Shown one piece after another: positions 1 through 7,673 of a stretch of DNA of 24,220 bases. Location: positions 1 through 24,220 of the IMG/VR virus record IMGVR_UViG_3300046680_000350, one strand, 5' to 3'. Source of the stretch: a virus. The notes under the pieces were generated by a model. That model was not told the origin of the DNA. It worked only from the letters and a program-made list of their open reading frames with translations, and did not search any database. Each line of letters starts with the position of its first letter. The stretch's first letter is position 1. A program made the translations under genes and the position numbers.

Positions 1-393
1 CGCCAATGGAACGGTCAGCCAGAACGGTGCCGAGTAGATAGAGCTGCTGCCGAGCGTCGCAGAGGCCAGAGCGGTTCCGGACGGCAGGCCGCCAGCATCT
101 GCGTACAGTCCAACCTGGAGGGGTGGAATCAAGCTCAGTGTCGGCGAGCCGCCGACCGCAGACAACTGAAGCTGCACACTGCCGATCGTGGTCTGGGTCG
201 ACGCAGTGACGATCGTCTGCGAGAGCCACTGCGTCAATGTGCTCGAATACACGCTGGAGCCCGTGGTCTGCGAGGACTGCAACGCGCCAGGATAGATGAA
301 CTGGGCTGTGTGGGTGGCGAGGAACTGATTGGCCTGTCCAGCCTGCGCATTTGATTTGACGGAAGCGCCAAGGTACGCAGGAATGAAGGACAT
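1..393 (-). CDS. Tail-tip or fiber-like protein, 3' end cut by window edge
   Basis: Starts at an ATG one base after the stop of the upstream tail gene; the GGGGAG upstream of it is a good ribosome site. The 131 visible residues begin MSFIPAYLGASVKSNAQAGQ and run off the left edge without a stop. The sequence is rich in Ser, Thr, Gln and Gly and is predicted to be mostly beta strand. A stretch around residues 100-130 (VGLYADAGGLPSGTALASAT, then a WLTVPLA-like strand) resembles jelly-roll or lectin-like domains of phage fibers and virion surface proteins. Its place as the last visible gene after tape measure, hub and tip genes suits a receptor-binding or minor tail protein. The function is inferred from position and composition; no catalytic motif is visible. 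Confidence 0.75.
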   Translation of the reverse strand, partial: MSFIPAYLGASVKSNAQAGQANQFLATHTAQFIYPGALQSSQTTGSSVYSSTLTQWLSQTIVTASTQTTIGSVQLQLSAVGGSPTLSLIPPLQVGLYADAGGLPSGTALASATLGSSSIYSAPFWLTVPLA

Positions 394-394
394 G

Positions 395-982
395 TCAGCT
401 CCCCACCGAGAACGCCGCCTGCAAGATCAGCGTGTTGGAGGTGGACACCGTGACGTTCGGCGAAAACGCCCAGTGGTCGATCAGGGTACCGCTGTTGGCT
501 GTAGCCGACGCATTCGCAAAAACACCAGCCTCAGTCACTGTCCACGTCACTGCCGGTGAGGAGAAGTAGAACAGCCATGTCGCCTGTGCGGTGATCGTGG
601 GGGTTGCCGGGGTTGAAGCGCCAGCGCCAACCGTCTGCCGGGCCAGTTCGGTGAAAAGCTGCGTATCGGCTGCCGCAACGGTTCCTGCGCCACTGCCCAC
701 GGCCCCGTACAGCGGCGTCAAATAGGTGGCCGATGTGACCCCAAGGCTGGCTGCTTGATCCTGGATACCTGACCACACGAGGGCCGCCGCCAACGCTGTA
801 AGGCCAGCGGTGCACATGATGTTCGCGCCGTCACGCCGATCGACGACTGCGTTGTCCGGCGGTAGCAGCATCGCACCCACGTCGCCCTTGTGGGCCAGGA
901 ACCAGTCGGTGTCCACAACGGTCAGGGAGAGGTGCCCGTTGATGCTGAGTTGCGACGTGGTGCTGCTTCTTATGGGTTCCAT
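395..982 (-). CDS. Putative tail-tip/baseplate structural protein
   Basis: A 195-aa protein with an ATG start (MEPIRSS), 16 bp after the stop of the small gene upstream. The C-terminal third reads WTVTEAGVFANASATANSG, then a LIDHWAFSP-like strand and a TSNTLILQAAFSV-like strand. This 'EAG-F-hydrophobic ... F-S-P ... D/N-T-L' layout is common in small tail-fiber or baseplate proteins of long-tailed phages, where it forms a beta-sandwich end. There is no signal peptide; residues 55-75 are Ala-rich but not a convincing membrane segment. It lies among tail-tip genes downstream of tape measure and hub, which supports a structural role. The exact role (fiber, adaptor or chaperone) cannot be decided from sequence. 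Confidence 0.75.
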   Translation of the reverse strand: MEPIRSSTTSQLSINGHLSLTVVDTDWFLAHKGDVGAMLLPPDNAVVDRRDGANIMCTAGLTALAAALVWSGIQDQAASLGVTSATYLTPLYGAVGSGAGTVAAADTQLFTELARQTVGAGASTPATPTITAQATWLFYFSSPAVTWTVTEAGVFANASATANSGTLIDHWAFSPNVTVSTSNTLILQAAFSVGS

Positions 983-998
983 CGTGAACGATCCTATC

Positions 999-1241
999 TC
1001 AGGCCCAGGCGGCTGTTCCCCAGGTTGCCTGGTTCCAGCCGAGATTCGTAGAGACCGTTCCTGTCACTGTTTCGCCGATAATCGTGGATTCGTCCACCTC
1101 ACTGACCACGCTCGTGCCCGTGATGGTAGTCGCGCCCTGTGTTGCCTGCTGAAGACCGTTGTTCAGCGTCCCGAGAATATCAACCCAGGTGCTAATACGG
1201 CCGGTAAGCTCCCGGCACTAGATCACCCAACCTTCCAGCAT
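999..1241 (-). CDS. Small tail-region ORF with in-frame amber codon or non-standard start
   Basis: Between the hub gene (stop at 1247-1249) and the 195-aa gene (start 982) there is a protein-like reading frame ending in TGA at 999-1001. Its product reads ELTGRISTWVDILGTLNNGL, continues through a VTGTSVVSEVDESTIIGETV-like stretch and ends WNQATWGTAAWA. An ATG at 1241, placed as expected just after the upstream stop, gives only seven codons (MLEGWVI) before a TAG at 1218-1220; the protein-like sequence continues in the same frame after it. After the TAG no ATG, GTG or TTG occurs until deep inside. Possibilities are an AUU start at 1196, a frameshift from the GTG at 1218, amber read-through, a recent nonsense mutation, or a sequence error. 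Function unknown; likely a small tail-tip structural protein. Confidence 0.5.
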
Positions 1242-1246
1242 CCCGC

Positions 1247-2647
1247 TCAAATGCGGATCGCTGTGATCTGAGCCTGGCGGTAACCGCCGGTGCTCTGGAA
1301 TGTCACGCTGTTGCCGATGACGATGAACGTGTCTGTCAGCCCCCAGGAGAAGGCGGTCGCCGAGTCTGGCACGAGGGTTGTCGAGATGATGCAGGTCTGC
1401 CCTGAGCGTACCCATCCGATGAAGTCTTCGGATGTGCTGAACGAAATGCGCTCTGCGGCGAAGGCGTACTCCTGGCGCTCCCGTAGGGCTCTGGCAAGGG
1501 CCATCGGTGTCGTACTCAGGGACGTATCATTGATGTACTCTTCATAAATCCCGCTGTTCGGCCCTGTGTACGTGACCTGTGAAGCGTGGTCTGTCGCCTG
1601 TGCAATGATGGGGAACTCGTAGTCGTACCAAAGCTGGATACGTACACCAGCCGCAGGTGCGGACGAATTCCCTAGATACCAGCCGCCTACGGAGTTCTGC
1701 GTCACAATCCAGCCGGACGGTGTCGTGCTGGTGTTGCCCGCCTGGACCACGGTCACCACGGTTGCCACGCCGTTGACTTTCAGCACGGGTGACCCGGTGA
1801 CGGTGAACCGCAGACCCCACGTCGTCGTCGTCCCGTCCCCGCGCCATGCGCCGGTCGGGCCCGTTGTGTTGACGTTGCCGTGGACTACAGCCTGATTGGC
1901 ACCCTGGACAAGGACCCGGTTGCGTATCGAGGTGCCGTCCCATTCGTAGCCGAACTGGCTTGTGAGCATATGGCCCTGCGTCGTGCTTCCGCCGACTGTC
2001 GGGGTCGTTGTGAAGGTGACGCCGGACGAAATGGCCGTTGAGGCGTCATAGAAGTGCAGGTGCCTGCTCTGGTCCACGTACCAGCCGTACGGGGTGACCT
2101 GGCTGGCCAGCGTGGCGAGTTTCTTCCACGCGTCGCTGAGTGTGGTGTAGTTGAGGATGAAGCTGGACAGCACAGGGCCTGGGGCGATGAATCCGCCGTT
2201 GGGGATCGTTTTCGCGTCAATGCCGCAGTTCGCCTGCTGGGTGAGCGAGATGACTATCTGGTCGACGGTCTTCCCGAAGAACTGCCCGGCCACGATGACG
2301 TTGTCCGCGTAGAACGTGTAGTCCGTGCAGTTGAGGGTCCACTCGTTGCGGTTCGATCCGGAGATGCTGAGGACCGGGTCGTTGACGACTCCCGCGAACA
2401 GGAAGACGCCCGCAGTGTTGTCGTGCAGGCTGATCTGGCTGAGAACCGGGATGTAGAAGTTTGGGTGCGCTTGACCTTGCCAGTCGTCGACCAGGGGGAC
2501 AGTGGCAGTGTCCCCCTGGCGGCCGAAGTTCTGGTTGATCGTCAGCTGGGCACTGGCACCGGCCCAGGCCATTTTGTTGGTGTAGTCGGTGGGGCTGCCG
2601 CCCGGTGGGGTGATGAGAAGGGTGAGGTTCGGTGGGGCGATGGTCAC
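1247..2647 (-). CDS. Tail-tip hub / baseplate-like minor tail protein
   Basis: A 466-aa protein with a GTG start (MTIAPPNLTLLITPPGG). A strong AAGGAGG ribosome site lies in the 14-bp gap after the tape measure stop and fixes this start. The position directly after the tape measure gene is where siphophages encode the distal tail (Dit) and hub/Tal proteins. The sequence supports this: an N-terminal part on tail axis geometry (WAGASAQLTINQNFGRQGDT, then DWQGQAHPNFYIPVLSQISL) and a middle with VDQSRHLHFYD and a FGYEWDGTSIRNRVLVQGAN-like strand, as in hub proteins. Residues about 255-345 look like an extra beta insertion (GDGTTTTWGLRF...GGWYLGNSSA). No peptidase or lysozyme motif is evident. Known of the family: such hubs close the tail tube and carry fibers. 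The precise Dit versus hub call is inference. Confidence 0.8.
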   Translation of the reverse strand: MTIAPPNLTLLITPPGGSPTDYTNKMAWAGASAQLTINQNFGRQGDTATVPLVDDWQGQAHPNFYIPVLSQISLHDNTAGVFLFAGVVNDPVLSISGSNRNEWTLNCTDYTFYADNVIVAGQFFGKTVDQIVISLTQQANCGIDAKTIPNGGFIAPGPVLSSFILNYTTLSDAWKKLATLASQVTPYGWYVDQSRHLHFYDASTAISSGVTFTTTPTVGGSTTQGHMLTSQFGYEWDGTSIRNRVLVQGANQAVVHGNVNTTGPTGAWRGDGTTTTWGLRFTVTGSPVLKVNGVATVVTVVQAGNTSTTPSGWIVTQNSVGGWYLGNSSAPAAGVRIQLWYDYEFPIIAQATDHASQVTYTGPNSGIYEEYINDTSLSTTPMALARALRERQEYAFAAERISFSTSEDFIGWVRSGQTCIISTTLVPDSATAFSWGLTDTFIVIGNSVTFQSTGGYRQAQITAIRI

Positions 2648-2661
2648 CTAGTTCCTCCTTC

Positions 2662-5547
2662 TCAGAACCTCGACCGGTAGCCGCCGGACGGCAGTACCAA
2701 CGTTGCGAGCCGCTTCTCCATTTTCTGGAGGAGCTGGTCGGTGTCGCGGTCTGACATGATCTGGGCACCCCGCAGGTCCACGTGGATGTGCAGTTCCGAG
2801 GCGCTGGAGGAGCCAGCGCCGATGCCGCCTGTAGTAAGGCCGCCAGCCACCGTCAGCTGTCCGCTGACCGCGTTCTTGGCGGAGGCTGTCAGTCCGGCGC
2901 CGAGGCGTCGGACGGCGGCGTGTGCCACCTCGGCGTGCTTGTCGATACCGGCTGCGATTCCGTGGGGGATCCACTTGCCCACTTCGTCGGCGAACACCTT
3001 CGAGGGGGATCCGATGCCGAGGAAGCTCTTCGCTGCCTTCAGTGCATTACTGGCCAGGTTCGTCATGGCGTTGATCAGGTAGCTGGCGGCTCCTTCAACA
3101 CCCTTGATCATGCCGTTGACAAGGTCAATTCCGAAATTAAAGAAATTGTAAAGGAACCCGGTCAGCCAATTCCAGGCATCAATAATCGGCTGAATGACAA
3201 CCTGCTTGACCAGCGTCCACGCACCCTTTGCTTGGCTGACGATGCCGTTCCACTGCCCGTTCAGGAAGCCAGAAATCATGTGGATCACTGGCTGCAAAAG
3301 CGTCCAGATTTCCCGGATCGGCGTGATCACAACGGCCTGGAAAATGGCCCAAGCGCCCTTGGCCAGCCCGACGATCATGTGCCACTGCCCGACGAAGAAG
3401 CCAGACACGGCGTTCCACACAGTTCGTGCAGTATCTATGATTTGCTTGTGGAAATGATTCCAGATAGCGACAAGAACGCCGATCGGAAAAGCGAAGATGA
3501 CGAGGAGAAGTGGCCACCATTTCTCAAAAAATGCCTTGATCGTATTCCACACAGATACCGTCGTATTGACGATCGCATTCCAGACGCCAACAACTGAATT
3601 CCAGAGAGACAGTGCTGCACCGGCTACAGCGTTCCAGGCAGTCTCCAGCCCGTGCCACGTGGACACAGCTGCCGCAACAAGCCATTTGAACGTAGCAACC
3701 ACGGCGGCGATCGTGACCTTGATCACGATACCGATAACCTGGAACACTCCGTTGACGATGTCTCGGAATGTCTTGAAATGCGTGTAACAGTAGACCAGGA
3801 TCAGAACAAGGGCGACAATGGCGGCAACAATGGGATTCTCTGCGACGAGGGTGAGTGCGCCATCAAGGAGCTCAGCGATGATAATGACCATCTTGATAGC
3901 CGCAAACACGGCGATCAGCGCACCGACCACCTTGAACACCGTGATAACAAGCTGCTGGTGCTTCTCGATCCACGCCGCCAGTGGGGTGACAATCTTAGCG
4001 ATCTCCGTTGCCAGAGATACCACCTCGGGCAGCAGTGCCGTACCGATAGCAATACCGGCGTTCTTGATGGACTCCTTGGCGCGGTCCATCTGGAAGGCTG
4101 CGGTCTTCTGGAGCTCCGCAAAGCCTTTTACGTTCCCATCCGCCTGGGCGGATGACGCGCCGATCGTCGCAATAGCCTTCGCGGTATCCCCGGCATTTTT
4201 CCCGGTGGTCATAAGAGCAACGTTAAGACCGGCCGCTGTACCTACCAGCGAGCCAAGAGCACCCGCATACGTCTGGTGCAGTTTCGGGGCGCTCTTCGCC
4301 GCGACCTGAGAGAGCCACTCCAGCGTTCCGCCAAGGCCCTGAGTCGACATGTGCTGGTTGAGCTCCTGCGTCGTGATGCCGACGGCCTTGAATTCCTTCC
4401 TCATGACCGTGGACGGCTTCTCAAGACTGCGAATCGCATTCGCCAGGTTCTGCGATGCACGCTGAGCAGTAACACCATGCGAGGTCATCTCGGCAAGGGT
4501 GCCCGCCACGTCATTGAACTTCAGACCAACGGCCGCCGCGAGGGGGAGCACGTTTCCCATGGCAGACGACATGGTCTGGAACGTCGCCTTGCCAACAGAC
4601 ACAGCCGTCGTCAACTGGCTCGTGACAAATGCCGCCTGCTGACCCTTGTAGTGGTAGTCCTTCAGAATGTCTGTGACCGCGTTTGCTACGGTCGCGAAAT
4701 CGGCACCCTCGGTTGCTGCACCCTGAGTGGCTGCTTTCAGAACGTCCAGGCCACCGTGCGCTGCATTGTATCCGGCAGACTCCACCACGTACATGGACTT
4801 GGACAAGTCGTCCGCTGAAACACCTGTCTGATTGGAGATCGAGAGGATGCCATCTCGGACCGTGGCGAGAGCACTTTGCGACTCACCGGCCGTTGTCACC
4901 AGACGCGTCGTCAGTGTCTGGAAACTCATCGCCGACTTGATCGACTCATATCCGATACCGGCAACGATTGCGACAGCCCCGAAAGCGGCGTTCTTCGCCT
5001 TCGTGGACGACTCCGCACTGGCGGCACCGGCCCGGGTCGCCGCAGCAGCCTGGGTGTCGGCCGCAGTAGTGGCTTCCCGGGCAGCAACAACGTTCGCACC
5101 CGTTGTGGCGTCAACCGTGGCAGCGAGACGAGCCTCAGCGGCACTCATCTCCGCTGCTGCCGTGGCCGTACGGCGCTGAGCAGCCGTCAACTCATCCGCT
5201 GCTGCGACAAGGCGTGTCTGTGCCGCTACGTCGCCGTCCGCAGCCGCGAGGGACTGCCGCTGCGCCTGGACGAGGGCTTCCTCGGCGGTGGCCTCCTCCT
5301 CCGTCGCCATCGCCAGCTTCGCCCGGGACGCGGACAGCTGGGACGTGGCAATGGTCACCGCATCGCCGCCGGAAGCCGTCGCCATCAGCCCCGCGTCAAT
5401 CCGGGCCGCCGCCTCCTCCGCAGCCGTGGCGGCAAGCTGGGACGTCTCCGCCATCTCAGTGAAACTGCCGCTGACACGGTGCAAAACGTCGGAAACGAGG
5501 TCGACACCCGTAATGGTGGCGAGTACCTGAATAGCTTCAGCCAGCAT
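2662..5547 (-). CDS. Tape measure protein
   Basis: The longest tail gene, 961 aa, start ATG at 5547 behind GGAGGAG. The first 170 residues are Ala/Glu/Gln/Arg-rich and likely coiled coil. Residues about 180-520 resemble the TP901-type tape measure core (SISNQTGVSADDLSKSMYVV, SAMGNVLPLAAAVGLKFNDV). Strongly hydrophobic segments follow at about 532-630 (VVGALIAVFAAIKMVIIIAE, PIVAAIVALVLILVYCYTHF) and about 676-696. A Trp-rich part includes two 44-residue tandem repeats near 711-795 (GFFVGQWHMIVGLAKGAW and GFLNGQWNGIVSQAKGAW). Known of the family: it sets tail length, is wrapped by the chaperones, and its membrane segments help DNA entry. DNA at about 3120-3560 is visibly richer in A/T than its surroundings. 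The start overlaps the end of the frameshifted chaperone by 11 bp. Confidence 0.95.
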   Translation of the reverse strand: MLAEAIQVLATITGVDLVSDVLHRVSGSFTEMAETSQLAATAAEEAAARIDAGLMATASGGDAVTIATSQLSASRAKLAMATEEEATAEEALVQAQRQSLAAADGDVAAQTRLVAAADELTAAQRRTATAAAEMSAAEARLAATVDATTGANVVAAREATTAADTQAAAATRAGAASAESSTKAKNAAFGAVAIVAGIGYESIKSAMSFQTLTTRLVTTAGESQSALATVRDGILSISNQTGVSADDLSKSMYVVESAGYNAAHGGLDVLKAATQGAATEGADFATVANAVTDILKDYHYKGQQAAFVTSQLTTAVSVGKATFQTMSSAMGNVLPLAAAVGLKFNDVAGTLAEMTSHGVTAQRASQNLANAIRSLEKPSTVMRKEFKAVGITTQELNQHMSTQGLGGTLEWLSQVAAKSAPKLHQTYAGALGSLVGTAAGLNVALMTTGKNAGDTAKAIATIGASSAQADGNVKGFAELQKTAAFQMDRAKESIKNAGIAIGTALLPEVVSLATEIAKIVTPLAAWIEKHQQLVITVFKVVGALIAVFAAIKMVIIIAELLDGALTLVAENPIVAAIVALVLILVYCYTHFKTFRDIVNGVFQVIGIVIKVTIAAVVATFKWLVAAAVSTWHGLETAWNAVAGAALSLWNSVVGVWNAIVNTTVSVWNTIKAFFEKWWPLLLVIFAFPIGVLVAIWNHFHKQIIDTARTVWNAVSGFFVGQWHMIVGLAKGAWAIFQAVVITPIREIWTLLQPVIHMISGFLNGQWNGIVSQAKGAWTLVKQVVIQPIIDAWNWLTGFLYNFFNFGIDLVNGMIKGVEGAASYLINAMTNLASNALKAAKSFLGIGSPSKVFADEVGKWIPHGIAAGIDKHAEVAHAAVRRLGAGLTASAKNAVSGQLTVAGGLTTGGIGAGSSSASELHIHVDLRGAQIMSDRDTDQLLQKMEKRLATLVLPSGGYRSRF
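3230..3430 (-). repeat. 44-residue tandem repeat within the tape measure gene
   Basis: Two copies of a Trp-rich unit, GFF/L-x-GQW-x-x-IV-x-x-AKGAW followed by VVI-x-PI-x-x-x-W, are encoded 132 bp apart: the 'cactgccc' block lies at 3251 and again at 3383. The copies match clearly at protein level but are diverged at DNA level, so the duplication is old. Several looser W-N-A/S-V units precede them. Confidence 0.65.
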
Positions 5548-6107
5548 GGCCCTGACTCCTCCGATGCTGTTCCTCGCGCCGAATCAGCTGAATGTAGACG
5601 AGGTAGTCCTCTGCCTCCGGCCACGGCAGTTCCCGGAACTCGTCGAGAGACATTCCGATCTGCTCCTTGAGTTCCTTACGCAGGAGGAACGTCGAAAAGC
5701 TCGGGGGCCCCTGCGTCCCCATCCGCACTGCTGCCGAGGTCTTCAACAGGAAACTGGCGATCCTCCTCCGGAGTCCGCACCTTGTTCTGGCCGTCGACCG
5801 TCTTCCACAGTTCGTCGAAGATGCTCCCGGGGAGCTGCTGCACGGACTTGAGGCTGAGCGGCCAGACGGTTCCGTTGTCGTCATCCAGGTTCCACGCCTT
5901 GATGGACGCCAGGAGCATCAACTGCCGGTAGCGTGCGACGTCGGGGGTGGGAACGGCCTCACCGCCGGTCATGACGACCTTGGACAGTGCCCGCTCCGCG
6001 TCCTCCTTGGAGCCCTGCGAGACGTGCTTGGCGAGGTCGACCCAGTACCCCCGCTCGGCATCGACAACGACTCTGTTGACACCCTCGTATGCAGTAAGAA
6101 ATCCCAT
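5537..6107 (-). CDS. Tail assembly chaperone, long frameshifted form (G-T type)
   Basis: The short chaperone frame ends at 5676, but a protein-like extension in another frame continues to TGA at 5537-5539 and overlaps the tape measure start by 11 bp. The extension reads FSTFLLRKELKEQIGMSLDE, then a FRELPWPEAEDYLVYIQLIR-like segment and a HRRSQGHAG tail, charged and helical like the T part of lambda-type G-T proteins. Known of the family: a minority of ribosomes shift frame to make a longer chaperone that binds the tape measure protein. Codon phase shows the extension is in the +1 (equivalently -2) frame, not the usual -1. The likely slip site is the GGGGCCCCC run at 5703-5711. Expected product is about 190 aa. 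The exact slip point and efficiency are inferred. Confidence 0.75.
5676..6107 (-). CDS. Tail assembly chaperone, short form (G type)
   Basis: A 143-aa protein beginning MGFLTAYEGVNRVVVDAERG, acidic toward the C-terminus (DLGSSADGDAGAPELFD). It sits between the major tail protein and tape measure genes, the standard place for tail assembly chaperones. The frame stays open 37 codons upstream to an ATG at 6218, but the ATG at 6107 is preferred. It follows an AAGGGGA ribosome site, and the upstream extension would run through a terminator-like hairpin and encode an unrelated hydrophobic stretch. The conserved-looking middle (YRQLMLLASIKAWNLDDDNG, then WPLSLKSVQQLPGSIFDELW) resembles actinophage chaperones with a 'W-L-D-D-G--W-P-l' block. 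It acts in the cytoplasm, coating the tape measure during tail assembly, and is absent from the finished virion. Confidence 0.85.
   Translation of the reverse strand: MGFLTAYEGVNRVVVDAERGYWVDLAKHVSQGSKEDAERALSKVVMTGGEAVPTPDVARYRQLMLLASIKAWNLDDDNGTVWPLSLKSVQQLPGSIFDELWKTVDGQNKVRTPEEDRQFPVEDLGSSADGDAGAPELFDVPPA
5703..5711 (-). promoter_or_regulatory. Probable programmed frameshift site (GGGGCCCCC)
   Basis: In the zero frame this is read GGG-GCC-CCC before GAG-CTT-TTC. A Pro tRNA on CCC can re-pair with CCG after +1, or with CCC after -2; both lead into the extension frame ending at 5537. The CTT-TTC just downstream is an alternative +1 site. The site lies 25 bases before the zero-frame stop, typical for chaperone frameshifts. 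Slip direction is deduced from codon phase, not measured. Confidence 0.55.
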
Positions 6108-6132
6108 GGAGTCCCCTTGTTTTGTGGCTTTG

Positions 6133-6163
6133 AAAAGGCCCCTGACGAAGGACGCCAGGGGCC
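6133..6163 (-). terminator. Terminator-like hairpin after the major tail gene
   Basis: On the minus strand GGCCCCTG pairs with CAGGGGCC (8 bp, extendable by 2 bp across a mismatch, with a 5-base loop) and is followed directly by TTTTC. It lies in the gap between the major tail protein stop (6222) and the chaperone start (6107). Partial termination here would lower chaperone and tape measure expression relative to the tube protein, which is needed in many more copies. Confidence 0.75.
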
Positions 6164-6221
6164 GGTGCAGAAGTACAGCTGCGATGATCCCGAGCTGTAC
6201 GTAGAAGCTGACAGGCATGAC

Positions 6222-7664
6222 CTAGTACGGAATGTAGACGCTGTTCGAGACAGTGGCCTGAATCGTGTACTGTGCTCCGCCAGTAAGCGGACGTGTCGCC
6301 TCGAAGGACATCGCCGACATGATCGTGTCGGAAATCTTCACGTCGTTGTTGAACTTGGTCACTGCGATCTGCGGGCACACGAAGTTGATCGTGCTCGACA
6401 GAGTCGGGTGCTGAAGCTGGAAACCCAGCGCACCGAGCGTCTGTGCGTCGAGGCGGTTGAAGTCGCCGTAGGTAGAGTCATTCAGGCTGGACCACACCAC
6501 GTCAACAGACCCGTTCACATGCAGCGTGACCGGCGTCAGGAAGCTTGGACCGTGCTGCCCGGAGAACGTGTACGTCTCTTTGACGCCGTTCTCAATCACG
6601 ATGTTGACGTTGCTCGTGTCGGCGCGCAGCGAGTTGTAGAAGTTCAGCGTCGCCTCAGTAAAGACGAACGGCAACTCGTTGGTCACTGAAATGGCCGATG
6701 GAGTGGTCAGTACAGCGACAGACCGGCCCATCAGGTCGGCCGTGATCTCGGCAGCCGCATTGCCGACTGGCATTTTCAGATCGAACTTGTTGACGCGGCA
6801 TCCGGCGAACTGGAGCGACTGGAAGTTGCCGAGGTTCTTCTCCACGGTCAGCGAAGGGATCGTGGACGCCCCCTCGACAAACGTGTGCGTGAACGGAGCA
6901 GCCACCAACGCCACTGGTGCAGCAGACGCATGAGCGTACGTGAGCGCTGCGTCCAGGGTCAGCGTGTTGGTTGAAATGACCGTGATCTTCCGGCACTCCG
7001 CAGTGGTGGTGCCGGTAACAGCGTTGACGTCGATCTGGATAATGTTGCCGACAGCCAGACCGGCAGCCGACGTAACTACGACTGTCGTTGCCGTCGCGAT
7101 GCTGGGGGAGCTGAGCGTGGTGGTCGCCGCATACGTCGTCACAACCACGCCGGATGCGTGTCCGAAGGCGAAGGCGTCCGCCACGGTGATCGAGGTGCCC
7201 GCCACGACGGTGACTTTCCGGACTTCCTGGAAGACACCCGTGTCTACCGTCACCTGCTGCCCGACGGCGAAGCCGCTTCCCGAGGTCACCACAAAAGTCG
7301 TGGCACCCGCAGTAATGGCTCCGTTGACCGTGGTCGACGTCAGCGAGGCGAACGTTCCGATGACACCGAAGCTGGCGTTTGCGTCCTGTCCGACTGAAGC
7401 GGCCACCAGTGCCATGGCATTCGAGGGGAACAGCGGCCCGGCAAGCGCACCCTGGTACTTCGCCTCACCCTGGAGGTTGTAGATGTGCAGGTCGCGAACG
7501 CCCTGCATGACCTCGGGCGAGAACCAGCCGGGATCCTCCGTCATTGAGTTCGACGTCATCGGCAGGAACGTGCTCGGAACAACCGGAGTGCCGAACGTTA
7601 CTTCTTTTGCAATTCCGGTGGCAGAAAGACTACCGAGCCGCTCAATGATCGTGGGAAAAGGCAC
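6222..7664 (-). CDS. Major tail (tube) protein with two extra beta modules
   Basis: A 480-aa protein; GTG start at 7664 behind AAGGAGG. It begins MPFPTIIERLGSLSATGIAK and then reads EVTFGTPVVPSTFLPMTSNS, typical of siphophage tube proteins (an early 'G-K-E-x-T-x-G-T' segment). Core tube residues are about 1-105 and 255-480, including FAGCRVNKFDLKMPVGNAAA and the C-terminal FEATRPLTGGAQYTIQATVS. Between them sit two tandem modules of about 70 residues (about 108-175 and 181-250), so the protein is longer than a minimal tube subunit of 200-350 aa. The position just before chaperone and tape measure genes and after tail-completion genes supports the call. A terminator hairpin follows. Each subunit would show the modules on the tail surface; their ligand is unknown. 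Confidence 0.9.
   Translation of the reverse strand: MPFPTIIERLGSLSATGIAKEVTFGTPVVPSTFLPMTSNSMTEDPGWFSPEVMQGVRDLHIYNLQGEAKYQGALAGPLFPSNAMALVAASVGQDANASFGVIGTFASLTSTTVNGAITAGATTFVVTSGSGFAVGQQVTVDTGVFQEVRKVTVVAGTSITVADAFAFGHASGVVVTTYAATTTLSSPSIATATTVVVTSAAGLAVGNIIQIDVNAVTGTTTAECRKITVISTNTLTLDAALTYAHASAAPVALVAAPFTHTFVEGASTIPSLTVEKNLGNFQSLQFAGCRVNKFDLKMPVGNAAAEITADLMGRSVAVLTTPSAISVTNELPFVFTEATLNFYNSLRADTSNVNIVIENGVKETYTFSGQHGPSFLTPVTLHVNGSVDVVWSSLNDSTYGDFNRLDAQTLGALGFQLQHPTLSSTINFVCPQIAVTKFNNDVKISDTIMSAMSFEATRPLTGGAQYTIQATVSNSVYIPY
6915..7343 (-). repeat. Two tandem beta modules inside the major tail gene
   Basis: Residues about 108-175 and 181-250 align throughout: TFVVTSGSGFAVGQQVTVDT pairs with TVVVTSAAGLAVGNIIQIDV, then VRKVTVVAGTSITVADAFAF pairs with CRKITVISTNTLTLDAALTY, and GHASG pairs with AHASA. 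They are clear at protein level and diverged in DNA. A third related copy appears in the connector gene at about 9264-9521. Confidence 0.75.
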
Positions 7665-7673
7665 GGTCCCTCC

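Noticed and set aside
5537-5884. A separate 115-aa gene in the chaperone extension frame
   Set aside because: Its first half is Arg/Ser/Cys-rich shadow sequence overlapping the short chaperone; only the part after the slip site is protein-like, which fits frameshifting.
5676-6218. A longer chaperone starting at 6218 with a hydrophobic N-terminal extension
   Set aside because: The extension spans the terminator hairpin and lacks chaperone-like sequence; the ATG at 6107 has a better ribosome site. The open frame may be chance.
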